A stretch of 63,300 nucleotides of DNA from Lachnospiraceae bacterium (lineage in GTDB: Bacteria; Bacillota; Clostridia; Lachnospirales; Lachnospiraceae). A program made the position numbers and the translations under genes. Positions 52,576 to 60,975 of the stretch are shown in pieces. The DNA lies in the NCBI GenBank assembly GCA_910573755.1, contig CAJTBO010000028.1, forward strand, positions 1 to 63,300. Direction: 5' to 3'. The notes beneath the pieces are model-generated. The model had not been told where the DNA came from, ran no database searches, and saw nothing but the letters and a program-made list of their open reading frames with translations. Each line of letters begins with the position of its first letter. Position 1 is the first letter of the stretch.

Positions 52576-55191
52576 AGTCGGTTCTCCTTTTTCATTTATG
52601 ATTTTTTGAGGTTTGATATTTTCGTCTGCTTCTATCATAGTTTTTGCAGGCGCATTTTGCAATATATATTCCTGAGAATCTTTTGCGGGTGCATTCTGCA
52701 GTGTATTTTCCGCCCGCAGCGGCTTGAAAAACCGGAGCCTGAGCGCATTGCAGACAACGCAGACACTGCTGAGGCTCATGGCCGCCGCTCCGAACATGGG
52801 ATTTAATTTCAGCCCGAAAGCCGGATAGAGCAGGCCCGCCGCAAGGGGAATCCCGATGCTGTTGTAAAAGAATGCCCAGAACAGGTTTTCCCGGATATTG
52901 CGGATCACGGATTTGCTGAGCCGGATCGCGTTGACCGCATCCATCAGATCGTTCCTGATCAGCACGGCGTCCGCGCTTTCGATGGCAACGTCGGTTCCCG
53001 CGCCGATGGCGATGCCCACATCCGCTCTGGCAAGAGCCGGCGCATCGTTGATGCCGTCCCCGATCATCGCGACTTTATGCCCCTGTTCCATCAGCTCCCG
53101 TATTTTTTCCTCTTTCTGGTGGGGCAGTACCTGGGCGATCACATGCTTGATGCGGAGCCGTCTGCCGATGGCGGCCGCGGTTTTTTCGTTGTCGCCGGTG
53201 AGCATGACAACATCGATGCCCAGCTTTTCAAACTGCCGGATGGCTTCCAGACTGGATCGTTTCTCCACGTCCGCTACGGCGATCATACCGAGGATCTGAT
53301 GCGCTGTGTTGGAGTCCTTGGCGCCGTCTGCTGAAACCGCGTGAGCAGAGCGGTTCTTTCTGGCAAAGAGCAGAACGGTCTTGCCCTCCTCCGAGAGTCT
53401 TGTGAAGTTTTTTTCGATCGGAGCAAGATCAAATCCTTCTTCCTGTAAAAGTTTCTGGTTGCCTGCAAAGTAGACGCTGTCCCGGTAAGTACAGCGGACG
53501 CCTCTGCCAAAGAGCGCCTCAAAGTTTTCCGCCTGCCAAAGAGTGTTCCCGTGAGAAGCAGCGGCACTGTTTGTGACAGATATGTCATTATTGCCGGAGG
53601 CGGGATGGAGGGAGGCGGAAGATTGCGCCCCGGTATCCTGCATATTGCCTTCGCGCTGTGCTTCGGCATATTGCAGGATCGCTTCCGCCAGAGGATGTTC
53701 GCTCTGTTTTTCCAGCATGAGAGCAGCGTTCAGCAGTTCCTGTTCCGGGATCCCGAGAGGGATCACATCGGTGACTTCCGGCTTTCCCCGGGTGATCGTA
53801 CCGGTCTTATCCAGCACCACGGTATCGATGGAGTGGGCGGTTTCCAGTGCTTCCCCGGATTTGATCAAAATACCGCTCTCCGCGCCTTTGCCGGTTCCCA
53901 CCATAATGGCGACGGGAGTGGCAAGCCCCAGCGCGCAGGGGCAGGAGATGACCAGCACGGAAATGCCGATGGACAGGGAAAACTCAAAGCCTGCGCCCAA
54001 GAACATCCAGACCAGGAAGGCAATCAGGGCGATGCACATCACGGTGGGAACGAAAATCCCCGCGATCTTATCCGCCAGTTTCGCGATGGGCGCTTTGGAG
54101 GCGCTGGCTTCTTCCACAAGCCGGATGATCTGGTTGATTGTTGTATTTTCTCCGGTTTTTACGGCTTTCATCTGAAAATAGCCGCTTTTGTTTAAGGAAG
54201 CGGAAATGACGGTATCGCCGATAGTCTTTTCCACCGGAATACTCTCGCCGGTAATGGCGGATTCATCCAGAGAGGAAGAGCCGGAAGTGATAATGCCGTC
54301 CACCGGTACATAGGCGCCGGGTTTGATGATGACAATGTCTCCCTCCTTGACCTGATCCGCAGGCACTTCCTGTTCCGTGCCGTCTGGAGAAAGTAAAAGG
54401 GCGGTTTTGGGAGCCAGATTGACCAGTTTTTCAATGGCTTTGCCGGTCTGCGCTTTGGAGCGGCTCTCCAGATATTTTCCGAGGGTGATCAGAGTCAGGA
54501 TCGTACCGGCGGATTCAAAGTAGATTTCCATACCGTAGCGGTCCACCAGTTCCATGTCCTGATAACCGAGTCCCCAGCTCAGCCGGTAGATGGCAAACAC
54601 GCCGTAAACAACAGCGGCGGCGCTTCCTACCGCCACAAGGGAATCCATGTTGGGGCTTCTGCGGAACAGGTTCTGAAAGCCGTGGATAAAATAGTTGCGG
54701 TTGCAGTACAGGATCGGCAAAAGCAGCAGAAACTGGGTAAACGCAAACGTAACCGTATTTTCCGGTCCGTGGAAAATATGCATGACAACATCGGGTACCG
54801 GCAGCCCGAACCACTCATAAAACATATGGAACATGGACACATACATCAGCGGAATCCAGAACAGGAAGGAGCAGATCAGCCGGGATTTCATTTCCTTCCG
54901 CGCTTTCTGCATGGCTTCCTGCAGGGAATTTCCGGCAGACGCTGCCCCGGCTCTGCCGCCGGATGAGCCCGGCGCGGGCGAGAGGGAGGAAGCGCCGTAG
55001 CCTGCCTTTTCCACGGCGGCTATGATGCTTTCCGTGCTCAGTATTGTTTCGTCATAGGATGTCTGCATACTGCCGGTCAGCAGGTTGACTTCGCAGGTGT
55101 TGATGCCGTCTAAGGCGGAAACGCATTTTTCCACCCGGGATGAACAGGCGGAGCAGGTCATGCCCGTTACGGCGAATTTTTCGTTGATCAT
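52360..55191 (-). CDS. copA: Copper-transporting P1B ATPase with N- and C-terminal metal-binding domains
   Basis: 943 residues, exporting Cu+ at the cost of ATP. An HMA domain opens it ('GMTCSACSSRVEK'). Eight membrane helices, 'ITGESIPVEK', the metal site 'SCPCALGLATPVA', phosphorylation motif 'DKTGTITRGKPEV', 'SEHPLAEAIL' and 'GDGINDAPALARADVG' follow. After a Gln/Asn/Ala-Lys linker with a short duplication ('LQNAPAKDSQEYILQNAPAK') a full CopZ-like domain ends the protein ('GMMCAHCQKHA'). The ATG at 55191 has AGGAGG. csoR lies upstream in the same operon. Confidence 0.95.
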   Translation of the reverse strand: MINEKFAVTGMTCSACSSRVEKCVSALDGINTCEVNLLTGSMQTSYDETILSTESIIAAVEKAGYGASSLSPAPGSSGGRAGAASAGNSLQEAMQKARKEMKSRLICSFLFWIPLMYVSMFHMFYEWFGLPVPDVVMHIFHGPENTVTFAFTQFLLLLPILYCNRNYFIHGFQNLFRRSPNMDSLVAVGSAAAVVYGVFAIYRLSWGLGYQDMELVDRYGMEIYFESAGTILTLITLGKYLESRSKAQTGKAIEKLVNLAPKTALLLSPDGTEQEVPADQVKEGDIVIIKPGAYVPVDGIITSGSSSLDESAITGESIPVEKTIGDTVISASLNKSGYFQMKAVKTGENTTINQIIRLVEEASASKAPIAKLADKIAGIFVPTVMCIALIAFLVWMFLGAGFEFSLSIGISVLVISCPCALGLATPVAIMVGTGKGAESGILIKSGEALETAHSIDTVVLDKTGTITRGKPEVTDVIPLGIPEQELLNAALMLEKQSEHPLAEAILQYAEAQREGNMQDTGAQSSASLHPASGNNDISVTNSAAASHGNTLWQAENFEALFGRGVRCTYRDSVYFAGNQKLLQEEGFDLAPIEKNFTRLSEEGKTVLLFARKNRSAHAVSADGAKDSNTAHQILGMIAVADVEKRSSLEAIRQFEKLGIDVVMLTGDNEKTAAAIGRRLRIKHVIAQVLPHQKEEKIRELMEQGHKVAMIGDGINDAPALARADVGIAIGAGTDVAIESADAVLIRNDLMDAVNAIRLSKSVIRNIRENLFWAFFYNSIGIPLAAGLLYPAFGLKLNPMFGAAAMSLSSVCVVCNALRLRFFKPLRAENTLQNAPAKDSQEYILQNAPAKTMIEADENIKPQKIINEKGEPTMKELTLTIEGMMCAHCQKHAADALNALEGVTAEVNLEEKKAYVKADREIADEVFKKAIADAGYEVTEIARA

Positions 55192-55205
55192 TGTTAAGCC
55201 TCCTA

Positions 55206-55331
55206 TTTTAGTACCGCAGAATTCCCTGCAGCACTCTATGTGGTAACTCCGTTTCCTGCTGCGCAGCATCAGTAAACGAAGTTGAGCGCTTCCGGGAATT
55301 CTGCTGATTTTAGTACCGCAGAATTCCCTGC
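55206..55331. repeat. Direct repeat and hairpin between csoR and copA
   Basis: A 24-base sequence ending AGAATTCCCTGC occurs at 55206-55229 and 55308-55331. The second copy also folds with 55294-55304 (GGGAATTCTGC/GCAGAATTCCC, 11 bp) into a perfect hairpin that may process or attenuate the csoR-copA message. Confidence 0.6.
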
Positions 55332-55339
55332 GGACAGCC

Positions 55340-55678
55340 TCATTTCATCAGTTTCTTTAAAGTTTCGCAGAGTTCATCCACGACTTCGTCATTTCCGTTA
55401 CGGATATTATCTGCAACACAGGTTTTAATATGCTGTGAGAGCAGCGCTTTGTTGAATGCGTTTAAAGCGGAAGAGATGGCGCTTACCTGAGTGATGATAT
55501 CCACACAATAGCGTTCTTCCTCCACCATGGAGCGGATTCCCCGTACCTGTCCTTCAATACGGTTCAAGCGGTGGATCAGGTCTTTGTATTCCTTGTCTTC
55601 ACGGTGTTTATGTTTTAAAATGCAGTCGCCGCTGCAGCAGTTTTCCGTCAGGTCCTGTTTTTGGCTCATATGGTCCAT
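55340..55678 (-). CDS. csoR: Copper-sensing repressor CsoR
   Basis: A 112-residue all-helical tetrameric repressor. It has 'LIHRLNRIEGQVRGIRSMVEEERYCVDIITQ' and, downstream, 'HIKTC', supplying the Cys-His-Cys copper site typical of CsoR. An extra Cys/His-rich N-terminal tail ('CCSGDCILKHKHRED') is present. The ATG at 55678 follows AGGAGG. It is first gene of the csoR-copA operon and should be released from DNA by Cu+. Confidence 0.92.
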   Translation of the reverse strand: MDHMSQKQDLTENCCSGDCILKHKHREDKEYKDLIHRLNRIEGQVRGIRSMVEEERYCVDIITQVSAISSALNAFNKALLSQHIKTCVADNIRNGNDEVVDELCETLKKLMK

Positions 55679-55791
55679 ATCAGTAGGTCCTCCTGTTTTG
55701 GTTGGTATTAGTATACATGTAAGACTGTCTGTGAAGCGTCTGGCAATTGGTTTGACAAACTTTCCGTAAAGGAGTAAATCTGACGGCACCA

Positions 55792-55839
55792 ATATACCCT
55801 ACTGGGGTATATTATAGAGAGAGAAAGGGAGATTGTCAA
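55792..55839 (-). promoter_or_regulatory. csoR-copA promoter and CsoR operator
   Basis: On the minus strand TTGACA (55834-55839) and TATAAT (55811-55816) make a promoter with a 15-17-base spacer. The palindrome ATATACCC-TACTG-GGGTATAT (55792-55812), a G-tract inverted repeat of the CsoR type, overlaps its -10 region. Confidence 0.85.
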
Positions 55840-55944
55840 GGATGTTCTAAAAAAGACTGGAAGAGAATGAAAGAGCTGGTTGCTTTTTACGGATCAGGAA
55901 TGTGTATTTACTGCGTGTTTCGTGAGAACAGAATTTAAATCCGG

Positions 55945-56157
55945 GTGAAATTGCATTGGTTCCCCGCTTTTGCAACGCCGGGTGATGGCGAAATTGATTT
56001 TTATGTAAAGAAACCGGCATCGGAAAGAACGTATGCGGTCGAAATAAAATCCGGAAAAAACGGAGGAAAGACGGCAGCGGAGGTTTTAGAGAGGAAAAAA
56101 GCCGATTATGTTCTGTATGCAAAGGGCAACACATGCGGCGGACTGTTATTACGATGA
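55945..56157 (+). pseudogene. Remnant of an AAA/DUF4143-type ATPase
   Basis: A 70-codon frame reads like the C-terminal DUF4143 domain of archaeal/bacterial AAA_14 ATPases ('GDGEIDFYVKK', 'YAVEIKSGKNGGKTAAEV', 'LYAKGNTCGG'). The ~350-residue body is missing and no ribosome site is seen. It is a gene fragment in the gap between csoR and apt. Confidence 0.6.
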
Positions 56158-56176
56158 AAAGAATTTTCGATTCTCT

Positions 56177-56205
56177 TTGACGAACTCTCTGAAAAATAAT
56201 ATAAT
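56177..56205 (+). promoter_or_regulatory. Promoter of the apt-rel operon
   Basis: TTGACG (56177-56182), 17 bases, TATAAT (56200-56205), 51 bases ahead of apt. Confidence 0.85.
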
Positions 56206-56255
56206 GGTAAACATAGTGCAGGACTATGCACGCCTACAAAGGAGTTGAATATACT

Positions 56256-56780
56256 ATGAAAAAACTGGAAGAATATGTAAGAAGCATACCCGATTTCCCG
56301 GAGAAGGGCATTATCTTCAGGGATGTGACCAGTGTGCTGCAGGATGCGGACGGTCTGCACCTTGCCATTGAGACGATGCAGGATCTGGTGAAGGATCTGG
56401 ATGTTGACGTGATCGCAGGCCCGGAATCGAGAGGATTTATTTTCGGCACGCCGATCGCCTATAATATGCACAAGCCATTTGTACTGATCCGCAAAAAGGG
56501 GAAACTGCCCTGTGAGACGGTATCCATCGACTACGAGCTGGAGTACGGCACGGCTACGATCGAGATGCATAAGGATTCCATCAAACCGGGACAGCGGGTG
56601 CTGATCGTGGATGATCTGATCGCCACCGGCGGCACCACAAAGGCGATGGTCGATCTCGTGGAGTCTCTGGGCGGAGAAGTGGCCGGCATCGTTGTATTGA
56701 TGGAACTGGCAGGACTGGAAGGCAGAAAGAAGATCGAAGGCTACAGACTGGATTCCGCGATCGTATATCCCGGAAAATAG
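56256..56780 (+). CDS. apt: Adenine phosphoribosyltransferase
   Basis: A 174-residue purine-salvage enzyme making AMP from adenine and PRPP. It has 'FPEKGIIFRDVTSVL', 'GPESRGFIFGTPIAY' and the PRPP motif 'VLIVDDLIATGGTTKA'. The ATG at 56256 follows AAAGGAG. It is upstream of rel, a common Firmicutes pairing. Confidence 0.96.
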   Translation: MKKLEEYVRSIPDFPEKGIIFRDVTSVLQDADGLHLAIETMQDLVKDLDVDVIAGPESRGFIFGTPIAYNMHKPFVLIRKKGKLPCETVSIDYELEYGTATIEMHKDSIKPGQRVLIVDDLIATGGTTKAMVDLVESLGGEVAGIVVLMELAGLEGRKKIEGYRLDSAIVYPGK

Positions 56781-56833
56781 GAAACGGTCACGGACGGCTG
56801 TTTCTGAAATACAGTGGCAGATGGAGATGATAT

Positions 56834-59146
56834 ATGCTTGAAGAAAACAACAAAACTGTTATTGAAGATGGAAAAATGGAGCCGTTGGGTGACTATAAAG
56901 GGCCTGAAGATCTGTATCAGGACCTTATCCGCCGTGTCAGGAAATACCATCCCTCCGACGATATCCGTCTGATAGAAAAAGCGTATAACCTTGCCTATCA
57001 TGCGCATGAGGGACAGGTCAGGAAATCCGGTGAGCCTTATATTATCCATCCTCTCTGCGTCGGTATCATACTGGCGGATCTGGAGATGGATAAGGAGACC
57101 ATTGCGGCAGGGCTTCTGCACGATGTGGTGGAAGATACCCTGTACACGGAAGACGAACTGACGGAAATGTTCGGCGCGGATGTGACGCTTCTTGTGGACG
57201 GTGTGACAAAGCTGCAGCATTTCAGTATGGAAGGCACCGGCAGTGTGGGAAAAGCCACGGACAAGGTGGATATTCAGGCGGAAAATCTGCGGAAGATGTT
57301 CCTTGCCATGGCAAAGGATATCCGTGTCATCATCATCAAGCTGACAGACAGGCTGCACAATATGCGTACCTTAAAATATATGCCGCCGGAAAAGCAGCAG
57401 AGGATCGCAAGAGAGACGCTGGATATCTATTCCCCCATCGCAGACAGGCTGGGCATCAGTAAGATCAAGGTGGAGCTGGATGATCTGTCCCTGAAATATC
57501 TGGAGCCGGAGGCTTACTATGATCTGGTGGATAAGATCGATACCAGAAAGAGCGTTCGGGAAGCTTATATACAGTCTATTGTGGACGAGGTGAAGGCGCA
57601 TATCGAGGAGGCGAGGATCAAAGCCACCGTGGACGGCAGGATCAAGCACTTTTTCAGTATTTACCGGAAGATGGTAAACCAGAATAAGACGCTGGACCAG
57701 ATCTATGACCTGTTTGCCATAAGGATCATCGTGGATTCCATCAAGGACTGCTATGCGGTGCTGGGCGTGATCCATGAGATGTATACGCCGATCCCGGGGC
57801 GGTTTAAAGATTATATCGCGATGCCAAAGGCAAATATGTACCAGTCCCTGCACACCACGCTGATCGGGACCGGGGGAAAGCCCTTTGAGGTGCAGATCCG
57901 GACGGAGGAGATGCATAAGGCTGCGGAATACGGTATTGCGGCGCACTGGAAGTATAAGGAAGCATCTGACGGCAGGAAAACGGGAAAGGATCAGTCCGAG
58001 GCGGAGAAGATGGCGTGGCTGCGCCAGATTCTGGAGTGGCAGCAGGATAATTCCAACAACAGGGAATTTATGAATCTTGTGAAAAACGATCTGGATCTGT
58101 TTTCCGATCAGGTGTATTGTTTTACGCCGAATGGCGAGGTGAAAAACCTGCCCTCGGGTTCCACGCCGATCGATTTTGCCTATGCGGTGCACAGTGCGGT
58201 GGGAAACCGGATGATCGGCGCCAGGGTCAACGGAAAACTGGTGACAATCGAATATGAGATACAAAACGGTGACCGGATCGAGATACTGACAAGCCAGAAT
58301 TCCAAAGGACCGAGCCGCGACTGGCTCAAGCTGGTCAAGAGCACACAGGCGAGGAATAAGATCAACCAGTGGTTTAAAAACGAATTAAAGGAAGACAATA
58401 TAGATAAAGGCAAGGAGATGATAGCGTCCTACTGTAAGGCGAAGGCTATCAACCAGACCGATATCATGACTCAGGAATACATGGATGCGGTCATGCGCAA
58501 ATACGGCTTCCGGGACTGGGATTCCGTGCTGGCGGCGGTGGGACACGGCGGTTTAAAGGAAGGCCAGATCGTCAACCGTATGGTGGAGTTTTATGAGCGG
58601 GATCACAGAAGGAATATGACCGATGAGGAGGTTCTTTCGGAGATCGAGGAAAATGCCAGAGACAGAAGCCAGCAGACCGGCAGGGGCGGAATCGTCGTGA
58701 AGGGAGTTCATGATGTATCCGTGCATTTCAGCAAATGCTGTTCTCCGGTGCCGGGGGACGAGATCATAGGCTTTATCACAAGGGGCAGAGGCATTTCCAT
58801 TCATCGCACGGACTGTGTGAATGTGATCAATCTGGACGAAGTGGACAGGGAGCGCCTGATCGAAGCGGAATGGCAGATACCGGCTGGAGAAGAGACCGGA
58901 TCTGAGAAATATTTCACGGAGATCACGATCTACGGGAATAACAGGAGCGGGCTGCTCGCTGATATATCCAGGGCGCTGACGGAAAAGGGCATCGATATCT
59001 GTTCTATGAATACGAGAGTGAGCAAGCAGGGGATCGCTACCCTTGTGACAACGTTCTATATTTCCGGACGCGAGGAGCTGAACCGTATCATTGAAAAGCT
59101 GCGGATGGTGGAGAGCGTGCTGGACGTGGAAAGGACGACAGGCTGA
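56834..59146 (+). CDS. relA: Bifunctional (p)ppGpp synthetase/hydrolase Rel
   Basis: 770 residues controlling the stringent response. It has an HD hydrolase domain ('HAHEGQVRKSGEPYIIHPL', 'AGLLHDVVEDT'), a synthetase domain ('DLFAIRIIVDSIKDCYAVLG', 'RFKDYIAMPKANMYQSLHTT'), a TGS domain ('CFTPNGEVKNLPSGSTPIDFAYAVHS'), a Cys-containing middle region ('HFSKCCSPVPGDEIIGF') and a C-terminal ACT domain. The HD motif is intact, so it should both make and degrade the alarmone. The last 24 bases are part of a 73-bp tandem repeat downstream. Confidence 0.96.
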   Translation: MLEENNKTVIEDGKMEPLGDYKGPEDLYQDLIRRVRKYHPSDDIRLIEKAYNLAYHAHEGQVRKSGEPYIIHPLCVGIILADLEMDKETIAAGLLHDVVEDTLYTEDELTEMFGADVTLLVDGVTKLQHFSMEGTGSVGKATDKVDIQAENLRKMFLAMAKDIRVIIIKLTDRLHNMRTLKYMPPEKQQRIARETLDIYSPIADRLGISKIKVELDDLSLKYLEPEAYYDLVDKIDTRKSVREAYIQSIVDEVKAHIEEARIKATVDGRIKHFFSIYRKMVNQNKTLDQIYDLFAIRIIVDSIKDCYAVLGVIHEMYTPIPGRFKDYIAMPKANMYQSLHTTLIGTGGKPFEVQIRTEEMHKAAEYGIAAHWKYKEASDGRKTGKDQSEAEKMAWLRQILEWQQDNSNNREFMNLVKNDLDLFSDQVYCFTPNGEVKNLPSGSTPIDFAYAVHSAVGNRMIGARVNGKLVTIEYEIQNGDRIEILTSQNSKGPSRDWLKLVKSTQARNKINQWFKNELKEDNIDKGKEMIASYCKAKAINQTDIMTQEYMDAVMRKYGFRDWDSVLAAVGHGGLKEGQIVNRMVEFYERDHRRNMTDEEVLSEIEENARDRSQQTGRGGIVVKGVHDVSVHFSKCCSPVPGDEIIGFITRGRGISIHRTDCVNVINLDEVDRERLIEAEWQIPAGEETGSEKYFTEITIYGNNRSGLLADISRALTEKGIDICSMNTRVSKQGIATLVTTFYISGREELNRIIEKLRMVESVLDVERTTG

Positions 59147-59293
59147 AGGGTGTACTGGCGGTGTAATAGATGACGGCATAGCAGGAAGTATGCCGGACGT
59201 GGAAAGGACGACAGGCTGAAGGGTGCACTGGCGGTGTAATAGATGACGGCATAGCAGGAAGTATGCCGGATGTAGAAAGGATGACAGGCTGAT
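59122..59293 (+). repeat. 73-bp tandem duplication at the 3' end of rel
   Basis: The end of rel ('GGACGTGGAAAGGACGACAG') recurs at 59195 and, with changes, at 59268, with a period of exactly 73 bases. The intervening bases are near identical. It spans the rel stop and the start of the next gene. Confidence 0.9.
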
Positions 59294-59924
59294 GGCGGAT
59301 TTAAAGATCGGAAAAATTACAATGGGTTCCTGCGCGACGAACTGTTATTTTGTTTATCGGAAGGGAGGAAGCAGGGTATTGTTTTTTGACCCGGCGGATC
59401 AGGGGGAATATCTGTATCAGGCCCTGACACAGAAAGGATTTGAGATAGGGGCGATCCTTTTGACCCACGGGCATTTTGACCATATCTGGGGCGCGCAGAA
59501 GCTGCGCTCGCTCTCCGGGGCAAAGATTTATGCCTGTAAGGAGGAAGAGGCGCTTTTGGCGGATGCCGGTATGAATGTATCGGAGATGGCGGGAAGGGCC
59601 TGTACGATCAAAGCGAACCAGTTTCTAGAGGACGGGCAGGAGATGACGCTGGAAGGCATGACCTTCCGTGTGATCCTGACACCGGGCCATACGGCGGGAA
59701 GCTGCTGTTATTATTTTGAGGAGGACGGTATTTTGGTCAGCGGGGATACACTGTTTCAGGAATCCGTGGGCAGGACGGATTTCCCGACCGGTTCCTATTC
59801 GGAGATCATCCGTTCCATTAAAGAGAAACTGTTTGTGCTGCCGGATGAGGTGAGGGTATATCCGGGACACGGGGAGGCGACTTCCATCGGGTATGAGAAG
59901 ATTCATAATCCGTTTTGTGTGTAG
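59292..59924 (+). CDS. MBL-fold metallo-hydrolase (glyoxalase II-like)
   Basis: 210 residues. The metal motif 'LTHGHFDHIWG', 'LTPGHTAGSCCYYF', 'VSGDTLFQESVGRTDF' and 'VYPGHGEATSIGYEK' define the GloB-like beta-lactamase fold. The family hydrolyses thioesters such as S-lactoylglutathione-type substrates or acts as a general hydrolase; substrate unproved. It is downstream of rel, probably cotranscribed. No strong ribosome site precedes the ATG because the 73-bp repeat fills the gap. Confidence 0.9.
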   Translation: MADLKIGKITMGSCATNCYFVYRKGGSRVLFFDPADQGEYLYQALTQKGFEIGAILLTHGHFDHIWGAQKLRSLSGAKIYACKEEEALLADAGMNVSEMAGRACTIKANQFLEDGQEMTLEGMTFRVILTPGHTAGSCCYYFEEDGILVSGDTLFQESVGRTDFPTGSYSEIIRSIKEKLFVLPDEVRVYPGHGEATSIGYEKIHNPFCV

Positions 59925-60283
59925 AAGGTAGAGGATCAGTCGGGGAACTGACTGGTTTAGGATGTTGATCTCCGCGAACAATGAGCCGGATAGATGTGTT
60001 TGCACGTATATTTGACTATAGGAATAACCGTCTGGATTTGAAGGATTTTAATCGGATCCGGGCGGTTTTGCTGGTTTCGGGGCAATGACAGCTTTGTGTG
60101 TGTTGCTGCAAAAGATGGGGATTTCGGTAAAATATTTTTAAGACACATCTATTTTTCAGATGCAAGTTTCTATATCGATATTGACAGATCTTATTTATTC
60201 CAAAACGTTTGATAAGTATTCCAACGGTATGATAAAAGTGACAGTGAAACCGAAGACCGAACCGTTATTGATAAAAAATAGAA

Positions 60284-60308
60284 GCAACTGTTTTTAGTTG
60301 CATTTTTT
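60284..60308 (+). terminator. Terminator in the gap before hicAB
   Basis: GCAACT (60284-60289) pairs with AGTTGC (60296-60301), followed by a T-run. The rest of 59925-60341 shows no credible gene. Confidence 0.7.
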
Positions 60309-60341
60309 GAGGAAAGCAGTATAATGATAAAGGAAAAGGTT

Positions 60342-60587
60342 ATGGGGAAAAAAGAGGGATTAATAAATAGATTGCAGCAAAAACCAAAGGATTTTACTTT
60401 GAATGAAATGGAGTCTTTGTTATTATATATTGAATAAGGTTGAAACAAAACCGGATCGGGGGTAAAATTTGCAAAAAATAGAAGCGGTGAAGTGATAAAC
60501 TTTTATAGGCCTCATCCTGATGGAGTATTAAAAAGATATGTATCGGATCAGGGGATTGAAAAACTGAGAAAGGACGGTTTGATATGA
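60342..60587 (+). pseudogene. hicA: hicA toxin pseudogene
   Basis: One continuous 81-codon frame reads like a HicA mRNA-interferase ('LINRLQQKPKDFTLNEMESLL', then 'GSGVKFANKNRSGEVINF' and 'PHPDGVLKRYVSDQ') but holds two in-frame stops, TAA at codon 32 and TGA at codon 34. The catalytic His region is downstream of the stops. Its end overlaps the ATG of hicB (ATGA), as in intact hicAB pairs, so the toxin has been silenced by point changes. Confidence 0.75.
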
Positions 60588-60916
60588 GTAATTGGTTATC
60601 TTATAAGAATTACAACGGGACAGTGGAGTATTCAAAAGAGGATGACTGCCTTTTTGGAAAAGTTGTAGGGGTTAGATCTTTATTGTCATATGAAGGGGAG
60701 TCCATTAAAGAATTAAAAGCGGATTTTCAAAGGGTGATTGATGAATATTTGGCAGACTGCGGAGAACGGAATGTGGAACCCGAGCAGCCTTATAAGGGTA
60801 CCTTTAATATCAGGATCAGTCCGGAACTTCATCGAAATATTGCCTTGTATGCGATGGAGCACGGAAAAAGTCTGAATGCTGCTGTCGAGGAAGCGATTGG
60901 AAAGATGGTTGGATAA
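60584..60916 (+). CDS. hicB: HicB-family antitoxin
   Basis: 110 residues: an N-terminal partial RNase H-like fold ('YNGTVEYSKEDDCLFGKVVGV', 'SYEGESIKELKADFQRVIDEYL') and a C-terminal ribbon-helix-helix/Arc-like part ('GTFNIRISPELHRNIALYAMEHGKSLN'). It would bind HicA and its own promoter. It is intact although its toxin partner is broken. AAGGA precedes the ATG. Confidence 0.9.
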   Translation: MSNWLSYKNYNGTVEYSKEDDCLFGKVVGVRSLLSYEGESIKELKADFQRVIDEYLADCGERNVEPEQPYKGTFNIRISPELHRNIALYAMEHGKSLNAAVEEAIGKMVG

Positions 60917-60975
60917 AAACAGAAAGCGGCTGCTTTGAATTCTTGTAAAGCGGCTTTTGGGTTGAGGAAAATCGG

